Positions 19,179 to 28,096 are shown, counted from the first letter of the stretch. The stretch is DNA of 64,000 nt from Clostridium ljungdahlii (GCF_001636845.1 NZ_LITT01000011.1:310001-374000); one strand, 5' to 3'. Numbers and translations: made by a program. Notes: generated by a model from the letters alone, not told the origin.

Positions 19179-20417
19179 TTAAGACTTAAACATATTTTTT
19201 AAATTCAATCTCGAATGGAAATCATGTCTTGCATTGTGAACTATTATACTTAAAACAACTAATGCTGAAATAAGTAGAAATATAGGTATGAATATGAGGA
19301 TTGCATTAGTTGAATATTTTATTGAAATCACCCCTCCTAATAAAGGTGCTACTGCAAATCCAGCATTACCTATAGTTCCCTGGATACCAAACAATAAACC
19401 TCTTTTGTCCACAGGAGTATCTTCTGTAGTAATGGACATTATCATAGGTTCCACTCCACCTGTAATAAAGAAAACAATACCTAAAATAAACGTAAATAAC
19501 CATAATTTATTTATATAAACAAGTGGTATTGCAAATACCATACCTAACGTTAGGTATATCATTAATAATTTCATTTTGTCATACTTGTCACCTAGTTTAC
19601 TTAAAATCAATCCAGACATAGCTGTCATTAAAGCCAAAATCCCATTTATTATACCTGTAATGCCTGATGCTCCTTTTGTTGTAGCTGTAACTTCTTGTAC
19701 ATATATTGGAATATATGGGTTAAACACAGTACGTCCTATTCTTATAAATAAAATAACTAATAACATTGAGACAGCTGTAGCAGTAAAAATAGAAAGTATA
19801 GATGTCTTTTCTTTTTTTTCAGTGGAATTAATGTTTTCCTTTACTACATGCTGTTCTTCTTTTACAACAAATAAAACTAATAGAAAATCAAAAAACATAA
19901 GAACACCACCTATTATAAAACTTACACGATATCCAACAAACTCTGCCACTATACCTCCAATTACTGGTCCAATGGATTGTCCAATAAATGTTGATGAAGA
20001 TAAAAAACCTAATGCATAAGAAATTCTATTTTTAGGTGTATTAGCCGCTACTAAAATTTGAGCTGCAGTAACAGTTCCCGTAAACACACCTTGTAAAAGT
20101 CTTAAGATTATAAGTTGATTTACATTGGCAACCATACCTGTGGCCGCAATTATAAATGATGCAAAAAGCATAGCCCTTATGAGCATAAGCTTTCTACCAT
20201 ATTTGTCTGAAATAATCCCCCAAATAGGACACATAATTGCCATGGTGACAGCTGGTGCTGCATTTAAAATACCAGAATAAAATTTAATATCATTTGGAGA
20301 TGTAATGCCAAGCTGCTGTATATAAAATGGCAAAAAAGGCATACCAAAATTAAAACTCATTATGGACAATATCTGGGAAAACCAAACAGTATAAAGATTT
20401 ACTTTCCAATTTTTCAT
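19179..20417 (-). CDS. MFS multidrug-type exporter
   Basis: 412 residues with 12 membrane helices. The loop 2-3 motif GIISDKYGRKLMLI and motif C in TM5 (FIGQSIGPVIGGIVAEFVGY) mark a proton-driven drug/H+ antiporter, similar to the MdtG/NorA group. AGGAAA lies upstream of the ATG. It appears monocistronic; no regulator is adjacent. Substrate unknown. Confidence 0.88.
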   Translation of the reverse strand: MKNWKVNLYTVWFSQILSIMSFNFGMPFLPFYIQQLGITSPNDIKFYSGILNAAPAVTMAIMCPIWGIISDKYGRKLMLIRAMLFASFIIAATGMVANVNQLIILRLLQGVFTGTVTAAQILVAANTPKNRISYALGFLSSSTFIGQSIGPVIGGIVAEFVGYRVSFIIGGVLMFFDFLLVLFVVKEEQHVVKENINSTEKKEKTSILSIFTATAVSMLLVILFIRIGRTVFNPYIPIYVQEVTATTKGASGITGIINGILALMTAMSGLILSKLGDKYDKMKLLMIYLTLGMVFAIPLVYINKLWLFTFILGIVFFITGGVEPMIMSITTEDTPVDKRGLLFGIQGTIGNAGFAVAPLLGGVISIKYSTNAILIFIPIFLLISALVVLSIIVHNARHDFHSRLNLKNMFKS

Positions 20418-20657
20418 TATTATTTATTTCCTGACTTCTAAAAATACAACAAATAGTATAATGTATTAATCTAAAAATTATAATGCTTCTTCTATTCGTC
20501 AAATATTATCAGGTTTTCACACTTCCTTTCTTTTATAATCATAATTTTTTAAGCATATATTGCTTATTATAGCATCAATTATATAGATTTGAAAGTTATG
20601 GAATTTAAATTAATTATTTTTGGATTTGTAATATATTTATATGTAAATTATCGTAAT

Positions 20658-20696
20658 AAATATCCCTCAGAAATGCTCTATTTCTGAGGGATATTT
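20658..20696 (-). terminator. Terminator of the corrinoid methyltransferase operon
   Basis: A perfect 16-bp inverted repeat (20658-20673 with 20681-20696; core ATCCCTCAGAAA, 7-nt loop). It lies about 160 bp beyond the last operon gene and is followed on the minus strand by ATTACG, so it lacks a long T-run. Confidence 0.6.
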
Positions 20697-20855
20697 AAAT
20701 TCATAGATTTAGATCAAATTATAAATATTTTAAAAATTAGTCTATCCTTTTTAATTGTTGAAGCCATATAGTTGATGTCTTCGATAATTTCATGTAGTTC
20801 ATTTTTGTACTTTAATGGAACACAATTAGATAATAAATTACCTTCTGTAATATTT

Positions 20856-21932
20856 CTAGCTAAAAAGCTCTGGTTGATACGGATACTTACCATATTTTTT
20901 TGCTGCTTCACGTAAAGCATGAATATTTTCAGGAGGAGTATCAATTGGAAATCCACATCCCAAAGCAAGTACATAACCTTTAGGATTATCATAAGCTTTT
21001 CTAAGACATTCTTTAGCATCTCTTTCCACATCTTCTGGTTTTCCTAAATACATAGTTTCTGTAGGTTTTACATTACCAATTAGCACTACCCTGTCTCCTA
21101 CCGTTTTCTTTGCTTCTTCCAAATCTATTACATCATCAAGACTCAATGATTCTGCACCTGTATCTGCCATTAACGTCCAAATTTTTTTTGTATTTCCGCA
21201 AATGTGAAGATAGGCTGAACCTTTACCTAAAGATTTAATAGTATCAACTATTTCTTTTAAGTATGGGAGAGCAAATTCTTTAAACATATTATAGCTTATT
21301 AAGGTACCAGAAGCAGATGGTTCTGCTATACCCATACTTACATCAAGTTTTGCAGCTTCTTTTATAAATGCAATTGTAGTATCAGTTGCAAGACGAAGAA
21401 TCCTATGGGCAAATTCGGGATTTTTTCTTGTATCACGTAAAAATTTTTCTATCCTCATAAGATTTCCAGCAGTTGTAAATGGTCCAGGCACTTCTACTGA
21501 AACTGGTATTTCCTTTCCTAATTTGTCTACAAGTTTTTCTGCAGATTCTAGGACAAAAGAAAATCTCCCACCCTTTACTGGATCAGGTACACTTAATTTT
21601 TCTAAATCTGAAACATTATTTATCGCATATTGTGAAACATAAGGAGCTCCATGATCAGGAAAAAACAATTTGCTTCCTAATGCTTCAGCAATTCCAGCAA
21701 GTCCCGGTCCAATTCCTGTTGATTCTATACCATATTTTTCATTTGCTGCTAATTGTCCTTCAAGAACCTTTTCCGAAAAAAAGTTGAGATCAGATACTTT
21801 TACGCCTATTATATTTGCAGCATGATCTCCTATAAAAATATTACATGGCACCCTATCAAAAGGCCTGCCGCTTATCATAGCCTCAACTCTCTCTTTTGGA
21901 GTCATTTCATCTTTTAATAAAAATTCACTCAT
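20856..21932 (-). CDS. UroD/MtaA-family corrinoid methyltransferase (third copy)
   Basis: 358 residues of the uroporphyrinogen-decarboxylase fold used by MtaA/MtbA/CmuA-type methyltransferases: MTPKERVEAMISGRPFDRVP at the N-terminus, and the zinc-ligand set HICGNTKK (His-x-Cys) plus LALGCGFPIDTPPENI (Cys) near the C-terminus. Zinc activates the thiol or other methyl acceptor that takes the methyl from a corrinoid protein. It is the last gene of the operon, 22 bp after the activator gene, with good AGGAG. It is not a haem enzyme: the zinc motif and the neighbours indicate methyl transfer. Acceptor and donor are unknown. Confidence 0.88.
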   Translation of the reverse strand: MSEFLLKDEMTPKERVEAMISGRPFDRVPCNIFIGDHAANIIGVKVSDLNFFSEKVLEGQLAANEKYGIESTGIGPGLAGIAEALGSKLFFPDHGAPYVSQYAINNVSDLEKLSVPDPVKGGRFSFVLESAEKLVDKLGKEIPVSVEVPGPFTTAGNLMRIEKFLRDTRKNPEFAHRILRLATDTTIAFIKEAAKLDVSMGIAEPSASGTLISYNMFKEFALPYLKEIVDTIKSLGKGSAYLHICGNTKKIWTLMADTGAESLSLDDVIDLEEAKKTVGDRVVLIGNVKPTETMYLGKPEDVERDAKECLRKAYDNPKGYVLALGCGFPIDTPPENIHALREAAKKYGKYPYQPELFS

Positions 21933-21954
21933 ATTTTCACTTTCTCCTTACTTT

Positions 21955-23625
21955 TTAGAAAGACAAGCATTTAACAAAAACTTTATCAAAATCTTCACCA
22001 TTTGATAATTCAACTACTTCGATTTTTTTAACAAGCTTTTCCATTTCTGATCTATACTTTTTATTTAACAAGAAAGCATGTCCTCCAGATTTAGATGTAT
22101 TACCAACGAAATCTATCTTACCTTCAAACTCTTTTGGTACTAATCCTATATTTATAAGGCTTTTTGCCCTCAAATGATAACCAAATGAGCCGGCTATTTG
22201 TATTTTATCAACTTTATCTGCTTCTACTCCTTTACTCTTCATAAGGAATTCTATTCCAGATCTCACTGCACCTTTTGCCAATTGAACCTGCCTTATATCT
22301 TTTTGAGTGAGAAATACACCTTCTGCTACTTTAAAGGCATTTTTACCATCTAATTTTACCAATCTTTCCCTCAGTACTTCAGGTAAATCGGAATTTTCCA
22401 ATGATACAAATCTGCCGCTTTTACCAATAACTTTATTAGAAACAAGTCCTCCAACAATATCCAAAAGACCACTGCCGCAAATTCCAACAGGCTTTCCATC
22501 TTCAATAGTCTTAATTTGTATAGATCCGTCTTCTTCTATATTAAAATATTCTACGGCACCTCTTTCAGCTCTCATGCCATAAGTAATATTCATACCTTCA
22601 AAAGCTGGACCTGCCGCAGTAGATGTTGCTGACAACTTGCCATCTTTCCCTATTACCATTTCACCATTTGTTCCTATATCAACAAACAATGTAGTACCCT
22701 TTTTATCTTGAAGCCTTGTAGCCAATATACCAGATGTTATATCCGGCCCTACATACGCTGAAATAATAGGTGGTATATATATTAAACCATTATCCGAAAT
22801 ATTTAATTTATGATTTTTAACACTTAAATAGTTTCCTCCCCTCAACTTTGGAGTATAGGGGTATTTACCTAAAGAATATGGATTTACATTAGCTGCAAGA
22901 TGAATCATACATGTATTGCCACTGAAAATTGCTTCATAAATATACTTTTTATCTATTCCAGTTTCTTTTGTGATCTTTTCAGTCATACTATTCAATTCTT
23001 TACTTATTCCAGAATACATTATATCTAACCCTTTTTCATCTGATGCAAATTTTATTCTGGACAAGACATCTTGTGCATGTAGACTTTGTGGATTTAATGC
23101 AGAAACTGAATGAAGTTCTTCACCTGTATTAATGTTAACTAATGATACCACTAAAGTTGTAGTCCCAATATCCACCACCAATCCATAATTTAATGCTGCA
23201 GTATCTCCTTCTTCTTCTCCTATTATTCGTTCTCCAGCATATACATAAGTCTTTCCATCATCTTTATACTCTTTTTTAATAAAACTATCCAGTTCTATAT
23301 CAAAGCTTTGACCATGGTTTAATATCTGCAGAGTCTTATTTGAATTATTTGATATTACTTCTATATCTACATCTGCCATTACTTTTGACTGACAGGATAA
23401 TACAAAACCCTGGGCTTTCTCCTCATCTGATAAATGATGCTCCCCATCTTGAATTATGTCTTCTAAGTTATTACTAACAACTTTTACCTTACACTTACCG
23501 CATACACCTGTTGCATTACAAGGAGACTCTATAATAACTCCTATCTTCCTTGCTGCTTCTAAAATTGTAGTACCTTTTTCCACATTAACTGACTTATTAT
23601 TTGTAACAAAATTTACTTTTACCAT
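21955..23625 (-). CDS. Reductive activator of corrinoid proteins (2Fe-2S + ASKHA)
   Basis: 556 residues. An N-terminal plant-type ferredoxin domain (1-90) carries the 2Fe-2S ligands CNATGVCGKC plus LSCQSK. A linker follows, then an ASKHA ATPase domain (about 150-555) with GLVVDIGTTTLVVSLV and TLFVDIGTNGEMVIG. This is the RACE / DUF4445 family, which uses ATP to drive low-potential reduction of inactive Co(II) corrinoid to Co(I). It lies between two methyltransferase genes; its SD overlaps the end of the gene at 23629. Function is well supported by family and context. Confidence 0.93.
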   Translation of the reverse strand: MVKVNFVTNNKSVNVEKGTTILEAARKIGVIIESPCNATGVCGKCKVKVVSNNLEDIIQDGEHHLSDEEKAQGFVLSCQSKVMADVDIEVISNNSNKTLQILNHGQSFDIELDSFIKKEYKDDGKTYVYAGERIIGEEEGDTAALNYGLVVDIGTTTLVVSLVNINTGEELHSVSALNPQSLHAQDVLSRIKFASDEKGLDIMYSGISKELNSMTEKITKETGIDKKYIYEAIFSGNTCMIHLAANVNPYSLGKYPYTPKLRGGNYLSVKNHKLNISDNGLIYIPPIISAYVGPDITSGILATRLQDKKGTTLFVDIGTNGEMVIGKDGKLSATSTAAGPAFEGMNITYGMRAERGAVEYFNIEEDGSIQIKTIEDGKPVGICGSGLLDIVGGLVSNKVIGKSGRFVSLENSDLPEVLRERLVKLDGKNAFKVAEGVFLTQKDIRQVQLAKGAVRSGIEFLMKSKGVEADKVDKIQIAGSFGYHLRAKSLINIGLVPKEFEGKIDFVGNTSKSGGHAFLLNKKYRSEMEKLVKKIEVVELSNGEDFDKVFVKCLSF

Positions 23626-23628
23626 AAA

Positions 23629-24651
23629 TTATGACTCCTTTACCACTTTTGTCATTGATGCTATATTCTTTAGTGGAGTTGATGTACTTAGCCCACAAGC
23701 TGGTGATATGATGTTAATACCATCTCTTACTAGTCTATCTGTTTGATTTGCAATTTTTTCTTCATCCCCAAACTCTAAAAGAAATGTGCTTAAATTTCCC
23801 ATTGTAGTAAGATCAGGATATTCTTCTTTTAACATCTTTAAGTTAACAAGTGAATCCGTACTTATAGCATCAGATTTAATTTGGGGCATATATTTTTTTA
23901 CAGCATTCATTTTTCCACATATATGCACAATAACAGGTGTATTCATAGCATGTATTGCATCAACTACTTTATTTAAATATCTCACTGCGTATTCCTTAAA
24001 CATTTTCGGTCCCAATATTTCTCCAGTTGCAGTAGGATCTGCAATAGAAATTACATTAGCTCCATTTTCTATCATCAATTTTGCAAGTTCTATAATATGG
24101 CTGCTGGCATAATCAACTACTTTATGGGCATCATCTGCCTTTTTTCTTAATTCTTTCAAAAATGAAATTAGATCTACAATTGATGCGGATGTACTTATGG
24201 GCCCTGTAAGACTTCCTATCACAGGTACATCCGGGTACTTCTTTGACAATGAATGAGTAGCTTCAATTATTGAATTAACTCTGTGGTTCTTTTCCATTGC
24301 ACCTAATTCTTTAAATTTTACATCTGATACAGAATCAAATGCTTCTTTTTGTATTTTGGGCTCACAGGAAAGATTTCCATAATTTATTTCACTTCCAAGC
24401 ACTTCCGCTTCAACTGTCATGCAAAAAGGTATTCCAAAATTTTCAAATCCAGTATTTTCATGTACATCGATTGCAATTTCAGCCATTATTTTACCATCCT
24501 GATGACCCTCTGGAAGTTTATGACCGGTTTTGTTCATTACTTCTACAATAGCTGAGTTCATCATTCCACCCGGACAAATTACAGGTGCTCTATCTGTACT
24601 TTCCTTTTTAAATGTACGAAGTATACGTTCCTTCGGACTTAAATCATTCAT
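23629..24651 (-). CDS. UroD/MtaA-family corrinoid methyltransferase (second copy)
   Basis: 340 residues. It has the same fold and motifs as its operon neighbours (LSPKERILRTFKKESTDRAP; IVHICGKMNAVKKY; IISPACGLSTSTPLKNI), with the His-x-Cys...Cys zinc site intact. The open frame begins at 24687, but the ATG at 24651 follows AGGGGAGGAG and is correct. The stop codon lies within the ribosome site of the downstream activator gene, implying coupled translation. It may be the corrinoid:tetrahydrofolate/thiol step or a second substrate-specific enzyme; sequence alone does not decide. Confidence 0.87.
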   Translation of the reverse strand: MNDLSPKERILRTFKKESTDRAPVICPGGMMNSAIVEVMNKTGHKLPEGHQDGKIMAEIAIDVHENTGFENFGIPFCMTVEAEVLGSEINYGNLSCEPKIQKEAFDSVSDVKFKELGAMEKNHRVNSIIEATHSLSKKYPDVPVIGSLTGPISTSASIVDLISFLKELRKKADDAHKVVDYASSHIIELAKLMIENGANVISIADPTATGEILGPKMFKEYAVRYLNKVVDAIHAMNTPVIVHICGKMNAVKKYMPQIKSDAISTDSLVNLKMLKEEYPDLTTMGNLSTFLLEFGDEEKIANQTDRLVRDGINIISPACGLSTSTPLKNIASMTKVVKES

Positions 24652-24687
24652 AATAAATATATCTCCTCCCCTTTTATGCACCGGCAA

Positions 24688-25353
24688 TCATTTTGCGTTA
24701 ATTCCAAAGTCTTCTTCAGTAAGAATTTCCTGTTTATCTATATTTATAAAATTTTTATCATCCCAGGGTCCTCTTATAATCCTTTCAATAAAATGAGTTT
24801 TTTCTTCCACTATTTCATAACTGGCATTAATTAACTTTGCTATTTGCTTCGATTGCAGCATTACTTCATCTTGTAAAAGAGAACCTGTCCCTATGAATAA
24901 AACTTTTTTATAATCACCATACATTCTATTTAATATACTTAATGCCTTCTTTTCACCATACTTTTCAAGAACACGCTGATGATCAGAAAGTATTGATTTT
25001 TCTGTAATCATCCATCCTCGACTTAAGTAAAGCGTCCCCATTTCTTTCTTAAAATCGCATACACAACCTTTATCCGAACTAAGAAATATGGAAATACAAT
25101 CATGAACTCTCGGTATTGTAAGTGCACAATTAGTTGCCTTTAATCCTCTTGCAGCTCCCCCACATAAACCAAAGGCTAAAATAACTCTGTCATACCCCAA
25201 AGATTTATCAATAATTTCTTGTAACTCTTTAGCAAGCTTTTTAGGATGAAGATGATATCCCATAGTTACAAACCCAAATTCCTCATTAGGCAATGGCTCT
25301 ATTGACAATATCTCTTCTTTCATAACCTCACAAGCTATTATTTTTATCTTCAT
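24688..25353 (-). CDS. DUF1638 protein
   Basis: 221 residues matching the DUF1638 family, found mostly beside corrinoid methyltransferase genes: KIIACEVMKEEI at the start, VILAFGLCGGAARGLKA in the centre, TIPRVHDCISIFLSS, and GTLYLSRGW. Two conserved cysteines (LCGG and HDC) and a His could bind metal or cofactor. The activity is not established for the family. Its position, sandwiched between two methyltransferase genes with short gaps, suggests an accessory role in methyl transfer or corrinoid handling. Confidence 0.85.
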   Translation of the reverse strand: MKIKIIACEVMKEEILSIEPLPNEEFGFVTMGYHLHPKKLAKELQEIIDKSLGYDRVILAFGLCGGAARGLKATNCALTIPRVHDCISIFLSSDKGCVCDFKKEMGTLYLSRGWMITEKSILSDHQRVLEKYGEKKALSILNRMYGDYKKVLFIGTGSLLQDEVMLQSKQIAKLINASYEIVEEKTHFIERIIRGPWDDKNFINIDKQEILTEEDFGINAK

Positions 25354-25368
25354 TTTGTATCTCCATTT

Positions 25369-25713
25369 TCAAAAAAGATTTGTTAAATTTTTTTTATTTA
25401 AATTAACCCCTATTACACATATACGCCCAGCATAATCAGATCTTGTATCTCTTATTTCAAATTCTTTTGCTGCAAAGTCAAATTCAATCCAATGATCCTT
25501 ATCTGTCTGTAATATTCCTTTTGCCCTCAGTATTTTTCCATATAAATTCTCATCTTTTAAATTCTCAAATATACTTTTTAAAGTTTCTACAGAAAATATT
25601 TTAGGCGTTTCAATTCCAAAGCTTTCAAAAACATCCTGTGTGGAAATTTTTCTTTTAATTTTAAACTTCATTTTGGATGATAGCATTTTAACTACATTTG
25701 GCTTTTTAAACAA
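25369..25713 (-). CDS. Stand-alone CobW C-terminal domain protein
   Basis: The usable part of this frame (about 114 residues) resembles only the C-terminal domain of CobW/COG0523 GTPases: SFGIETPKIFSVETLKSIF, YGKILRAKGILQTDKDHWIE, FDFAAKEFEIRD, DYAGRICVIGVNLN. The GTPase half is absent. The open frame runs up to 25857, but that part overlaps the upstream methyltransferase gene in another frame and looks non-coding. The start is unresolved: TTG at 25713 has AAGGA 13 nt upstream; ATGs at 25686 and 25671 lack one. It could be a corrinoid or zinc chaperone part, or a truncated relic. Confidence 0.65.
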   Translation of the reverse strand: MFKKPNVVKMLSSKMKFKIKRKISTQDVFESFGIETPKIFSVETLKSIFENLKDENLYGKILRAKGILQTDKDHWIEFDFAAKEFEIRDTRSDYAGRICVIGVNLNKKNLTNLF

Positions 25714-25741
25714 ACTTTTTCTTGTATCCTTCTCTGAAACT

Positions 25742-26803
25742 TCAATATCTTCTAGCCGCCTCAACCATTGCTGCTGCATTGAGTAAGTTTCCATTAGGAG
25801 GGAATTCACAGCCAGTAGAGAGAATAAATCCAGCTTGATTTTTCTTGAACAAATCAATTTGATTTTTGCAATCTTCTAGTACCTCATCAGTAGACATAAC
25901 TAACCCAATATTAGCGGGATCTGAATATCCAATAGTAACTACTTTCTTTCCCCAGGTTTTTGCATGTTCCTCCCAGTTTTTAGATCCATGTGCAGGATGT
26001 GCTACAGATATTGCTATAGGATCTGACCATTTTATTACCTCATCAAAATATACTCCATCACCACAATTGTGTATTGATACTGCTGCACCTGCATCACGAA
26101 TGGCATCAGCAATGCGCTTAAGATATGGGCCTTCAAATTTCTCCCATGTTTTACTGCTAAGTACCGTTCCAGAAGAATATAAAGGATCTATGCATACTGA
26201 ATGAGCTCCTGCTTCTACCTGTGCTTTAGCATATTCTACAAGTACATCAGTTATGATATCCACAGCTTCTAAAACTTCTTGAGGATGCCTTATAAGATCC
26301 TCAAATAAATTTTTATGTCCCCTCATCTGGGACAACACTCCTAAAGGTCCATATACAAATCCAAGAATTGCTACTTCTTTTCCTTTTGCTTTTGAAAGAC
26401 CTCTTATAATATCAATAACCTGTTTCATACGTTTTGTCTCTCTTGGATTTACCTTCTTAACTTTGTTATACTCGTCAACAGTTTTAATCAGCTGATTATT
26501 AAAATCAGGATAAGCTGTACTATACTTGGGGTAAATTAGTTCTTGTCCAAAATCAGCAGCTTCTACTGAAAGATCTACAAGCAGTAAAAATGCATCAAAT
26601 CCTATTAGTTCCTGAGCTGCTAGCAAACTTTGAGTTGCAATTTCTGCATTAGTAGACCATTTGTCATATCTTGAACCTATAACTCTATATGAAGCACCGC
26701 AAACTAATGGTACAGCAGCAATTCTATCTACTTCCTTACGCTGTAGGGTGCGAAAAATCCTCTCAAGTGAAGTTAATTCCTCTTTTCTTTGTATCAATGA
26801 CAT
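25742..26803 (-). CDS. UroD/MtaA-family corrinoid methyltransferase (first copy)
   Basis: 353 residues: LTSLERIFRTLQRKEVDRIA at the start, SIHNCGDGVYFDE (His-x-Cys) and ILSTGCEFPPNGNLL (Cys) as zinc ligands. It is the gene nearest the corrinoid protein and the most divergent of the three paralogues, so it is the best candidate for the substrate-specific methyltransferase that loads the corrinoid. The frame opens at 26818; the ATG at 26803 has GGAGG 8 nt upstream. It is 52 bp downstream of the corrinoid protein gene. Confidence 0.87.
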   Translation of the reverse strand: MSLIQRKEELTSLERIFRTLQRKEVDRIAAVPLVCGASYRVIGSRYDKWSTNAEIATQSLLAAQELIGFDAFLLLVDLSVEAADFGQELIYPKYSTAYPDFNNQLIKTVDEYNKVKKVNPRETKRMKQVIDIIRGLSKAKGKEVAILGFVYGPLGVLSQMRGHKNLFEDLIRHPQEVLEAVDIITDVLVEYAKAQVEAGAHSVCIDPLYSSGTVLSSKTWEKFEGPYLKRIADAIRDAGAAVSIHNCGDGVYFDEVIKWSDPIAISVAHPAHGSKNWEEHAKTWGKKVVTIGYSDPANIGLVMSTDEVLEDCKNQIDLFKKNQAGFILSTGCEFPPNGNLLNAAAMVEAARRY

Positions 26804-26854
26804 ACTCCTTACCTCCATACTTTTTATTTAAACAATTCCTCAATTGAAATACAC

Positions 26855-27505
26855 TTATGCCTCAACTAACTTTTTAGCAAGTGTCACAGCCTCTGCTGCA
26901 TTTATAGAATATCCATCAGCTCCAATTTTATCTGCATATCCTTGAGATATAGGACCTCCGCCTATTATAACTTTGAAATCTTTTCTTATATTTTCTTTAT
27001 TAAGAATGTCTATAACTTCATTCATACCTTCCATAGTGGTAGTCATCAAAGTGGAAAGTGCTATTATTTCAGCCTTTTCTTCCTTTGCCCTTTCTACAAA
27101 AGTTGAAGGTGGAACATCTCTTCCTAAATCAACAATATCAAAACCTGCAGTTTCAAGCATAATTTTTACAAGGTTTTTTCCTATATCGTGAGTATCTCCT
27201 TCAACTACGCCTATAACAATTTTATGCTTTATTCCTTGATTTTTAGTTTCTATATGGGGCTTTAATACATCTAAGCCAGCATACATTGCATCAGAGCACA
27301 ACAAAAGTTCAGGTACAAAATATTCCTCCTCTTCAAAGAGCTTTCCTGCCTCATCCATACCTGCTGACAATCCTTTATCTATAGCTTCATAGGCATCTAA
27401 TTTTTCAGAAACAACCTGATTTGAAATATTTACTGCTTCCTCTTCATCCATATTTACTACAGAATCAGCTAACTTTTTATATAATTCATCTTTATTAATT
27501 GACAT
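26855..27505 (-). CDS. Methyltransferase corrinoid protein (MtaC/MtbC-like)
   Basis: 216 residues. A helical cap domain (1-90) is followed by a B12-binding Rossmann domain with GDTHDIG at 103-109. His106 is the lower cobalt ligand; ALSTLMTTTM and VIIGGGPIS complete the B12 signature. It carries the methyl group between substrate-specific and acceptor-specific methyltransferases. It is the first gene of the operon, with GGGGGT upstream. A 245-nt stretch separates it from the terminator of the T-box leader on the same strand, so expression may respond to uncharged tRNA. Confidence 0.93.
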   Translation of the reverse strand: MSINKDELYKKLADSVVNMDEEEAVNISNQVVSEKLDAYEAIDKGLSAGMDEAGKLFEEEEYFVPELLLCSDAMYAGLDVLKPHIETKNQGIKHKIVIGVVEGDTHDIGKNLVKIMLETAGFDIVDLGRDVPPSTFVERAKEEKAEIIALSTLMTTTMEGMNEVIDILNKENIRKDFKVIIGGGPISQGYADKIGADGYSINAAEAVTLAKKLVEA

Positions 27506-27720
27506 TTTTTAACCCCCATTTTTACTATTCATATTTATTTGCATTGTAAATTTATAAGTATTGTAGATTTTTCTTCTTTCAACTTCTATATCCAGTTTTG
27601 TACACATCTTTTAATCTAATTTGTATGTTTAGATTAATTTATTAAGTCACAGTTGTGAATTGATAAAGCGTGGAATTTGTATAAGCAACTAAGCCACTTA
27701 ATATAATAATATAATGACTT

Positions 27721-27750
27721 TGATTTTTGGATTCCGGATTCCAAAAATCA
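27721..27750. repeat. 11-bp dyad next to the T-box terminator
   Basis: TGATTTTTGGA and TCCAAAAATCA form a perfect inverted repeat around an 8-nt loop, directly downstream (minus strand) of the T-box terminator T-run. No second T-run follows. It may stabilise the RNA end or bind a protein. Confidence 0.5.
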
Positions 27751-28030
27751 AAAAACTTCTGCCTCTATTACAGAGGCAGAAGTATACTTCCGCGGTTCCA
27801 CTCTATTTATTATGTACAATTAAATGATAGTACATAATATCTCTTAATTTTGGTACGATCATACCTCAACGCTTTAACGGGCGTACCCACTGAAGTCTAC
27901 TAAATTTCGATTCAGAGCTCTGAGATGCATTTCAATTAACTTTCACCCAAAATCTCTTACACCCAATGGAGATTTCTCTCTGTCAGCTTCTATTAACTTA
28001 CTTCTTCTCGTCTTCGCTTTATTACTATTC
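27750..28030 (-). promoter_or_regulatory. T-box leader, specifier UGC (Cys)
   Basis: On the minus strand: Stem I with the AGUA-type bulge (GAAGTAAG), an apical hairpin AAATCTC/GAGATTT carrying the GGGTG loop, and a specifier internal loop GAAATGCA closed by GAGA/TCTC and GTTAAT/GTTAAT pairings. The T-box sequence AGAGTGGAACCGCGG follows (27804-27790), then a terminator CTTCTGCCTCTG/CAGAGGCAGAAG with a T-run. Placed against the B. subtilis glyQS loop GAAAGGCA as recalled from the literature, the codon position reads UGC (27929-27927), cysteine. AUG one base earlier would be methionine but loses the conserved purine after the codon. The next gene on the strand is the corrinoid protein. Confidence 0.9.
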
Positions 28031-28067
28031 CTATCTATTTACTTGGATTTAATTTTAATTTAATGTT

Positions 28068-28096
28068 ATTATATGCATTATATTTTAATATGTCAA
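28068..28096 (-). promoter_or_regulatory. Consensus sigma-A promoter of the T-box transcript
   Basis: TTGACA (28096-28091), a 17-nt spacer, and TATAAT (28073-28068): a perfect consensus promoter on the minus strand. Transcription should start about 30 nt before Stem I. Confidence 0.9.

Noticed and set aside
20714-21031. Open frame of 105 codons at the end of the corrinoid operon
   Set aside because: The first half overlaps the methyltransferase gene out of frame and has no ribosome site; only the tail (noted as a possible HAMP relic) has any resemblance.
25714-25857. N-terminal extension of the CobW C-terminal protein
   Set aside because: This part overlaps the upstream methyltransferase coding region in another frame and its sequence does not match the CobW family.
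20856-26803. Uroporphyrinogen decarboxylases of haem synthesis
   Set aside because: All three carry the zinc His-x-Cys...Cys set and sit with a corrinoid protein and its activator; no haem genes are near.
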